Below are positions 5,118 to 5,119 of a stretch of 5,119 bases of DNA, piece after piece. Source of the DNA: Tissierellia bacterium (GTDB lineage: Bacteria > Bacillota_A > Clostridia > Tissierellales > Peptoniphilaceae). The notes beneath the pieces are model-generated. The model searched no databases. It saw only the letters and a list, made by a program, of their open reading frames with translations, and was not told the DNA's origin. The position numbers were made by a program, and so were the translations under genes. The stretch is taken from positions 1 to 5,119 of the forward strand of contig JAAZCH010000404.1 in assembly GCA_012513395.1 (NCBI GenBank). The letters run 5' to 3'. The first letter of the stretch is position 1. Each line of letters starts with the position of its first letter.

Positions 5118-5119
5118 GT

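Overview
The window is AT-rich (roughly two thirds A+T by eye). Every convincing gene lies on the minus strand, so the layout reads from the right end to the left. The low GC, the GGAGG-type ribosome binding sites, the YolD/Y-family polymerase pair and a LexA box of the GAAC-N4-GTTT form all point to a Bacillota genome, most likely a clostridium. Species cannot be told from the sequence.

Right end (about 4606-5119): mostly non-coding or decayed sequence. It holds the possible last codons of a gene entering from the right (5067-5117), a weak hairpin after it, a short direct repeat, two tiny in-frame ORFs with plausible ribosome sites (4965-5018 and 4854-4949), and a leader in front of the next gene. 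That leader has a hairpin plus six-T tract at 4640-4674 and an upstream segment able to pair with the hairpin's first arm. This is the layout of a transcription attenuator.

Middle (3015-4605): two streptogramin-resistance genes in tandem. The first encodes a virginiamycin B lyase-type seven-bladed propeller (vgb family), which opens the type B ring. The second encodes a Vat/XAT left-handed beta-helix acetyltransferase, which acetylates type A. Together they would remove both halves of the synergistic drug pair. Between them lies a short coding-looking tail in another frame whose stop overlaps the vat start.

Spacer (2618-3014): about 400 bases without a convincing gene. It holds at most a decayed ORF fragment.

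Left half (1-2617): an SOS-type operon. A near-consensus promoter (TTGAAA, 17 nt, TATAAT) is overlapped by a LexA box. It drives a Y-family translesion DNA polymerase (1021-2535, start reassigned to ATG), then a YolD-like gene overlapping it by ATGA, then, after 28 nt, the first 198 codons of a TrmA/RlmD-family m5U methyltransferase with all four Fe-S cysteines. The methyltransferase runs off the left edge before its catalytic domain.

The best-supported observations are the LexA-box promoter, the intact catalytic set of the Vgb lyase with its Vat neighbour, and the possible attenuator in the vgb leader. I did not find a clearly new multi-gene system. The right-hand leader and small ORFs are the least explained part.
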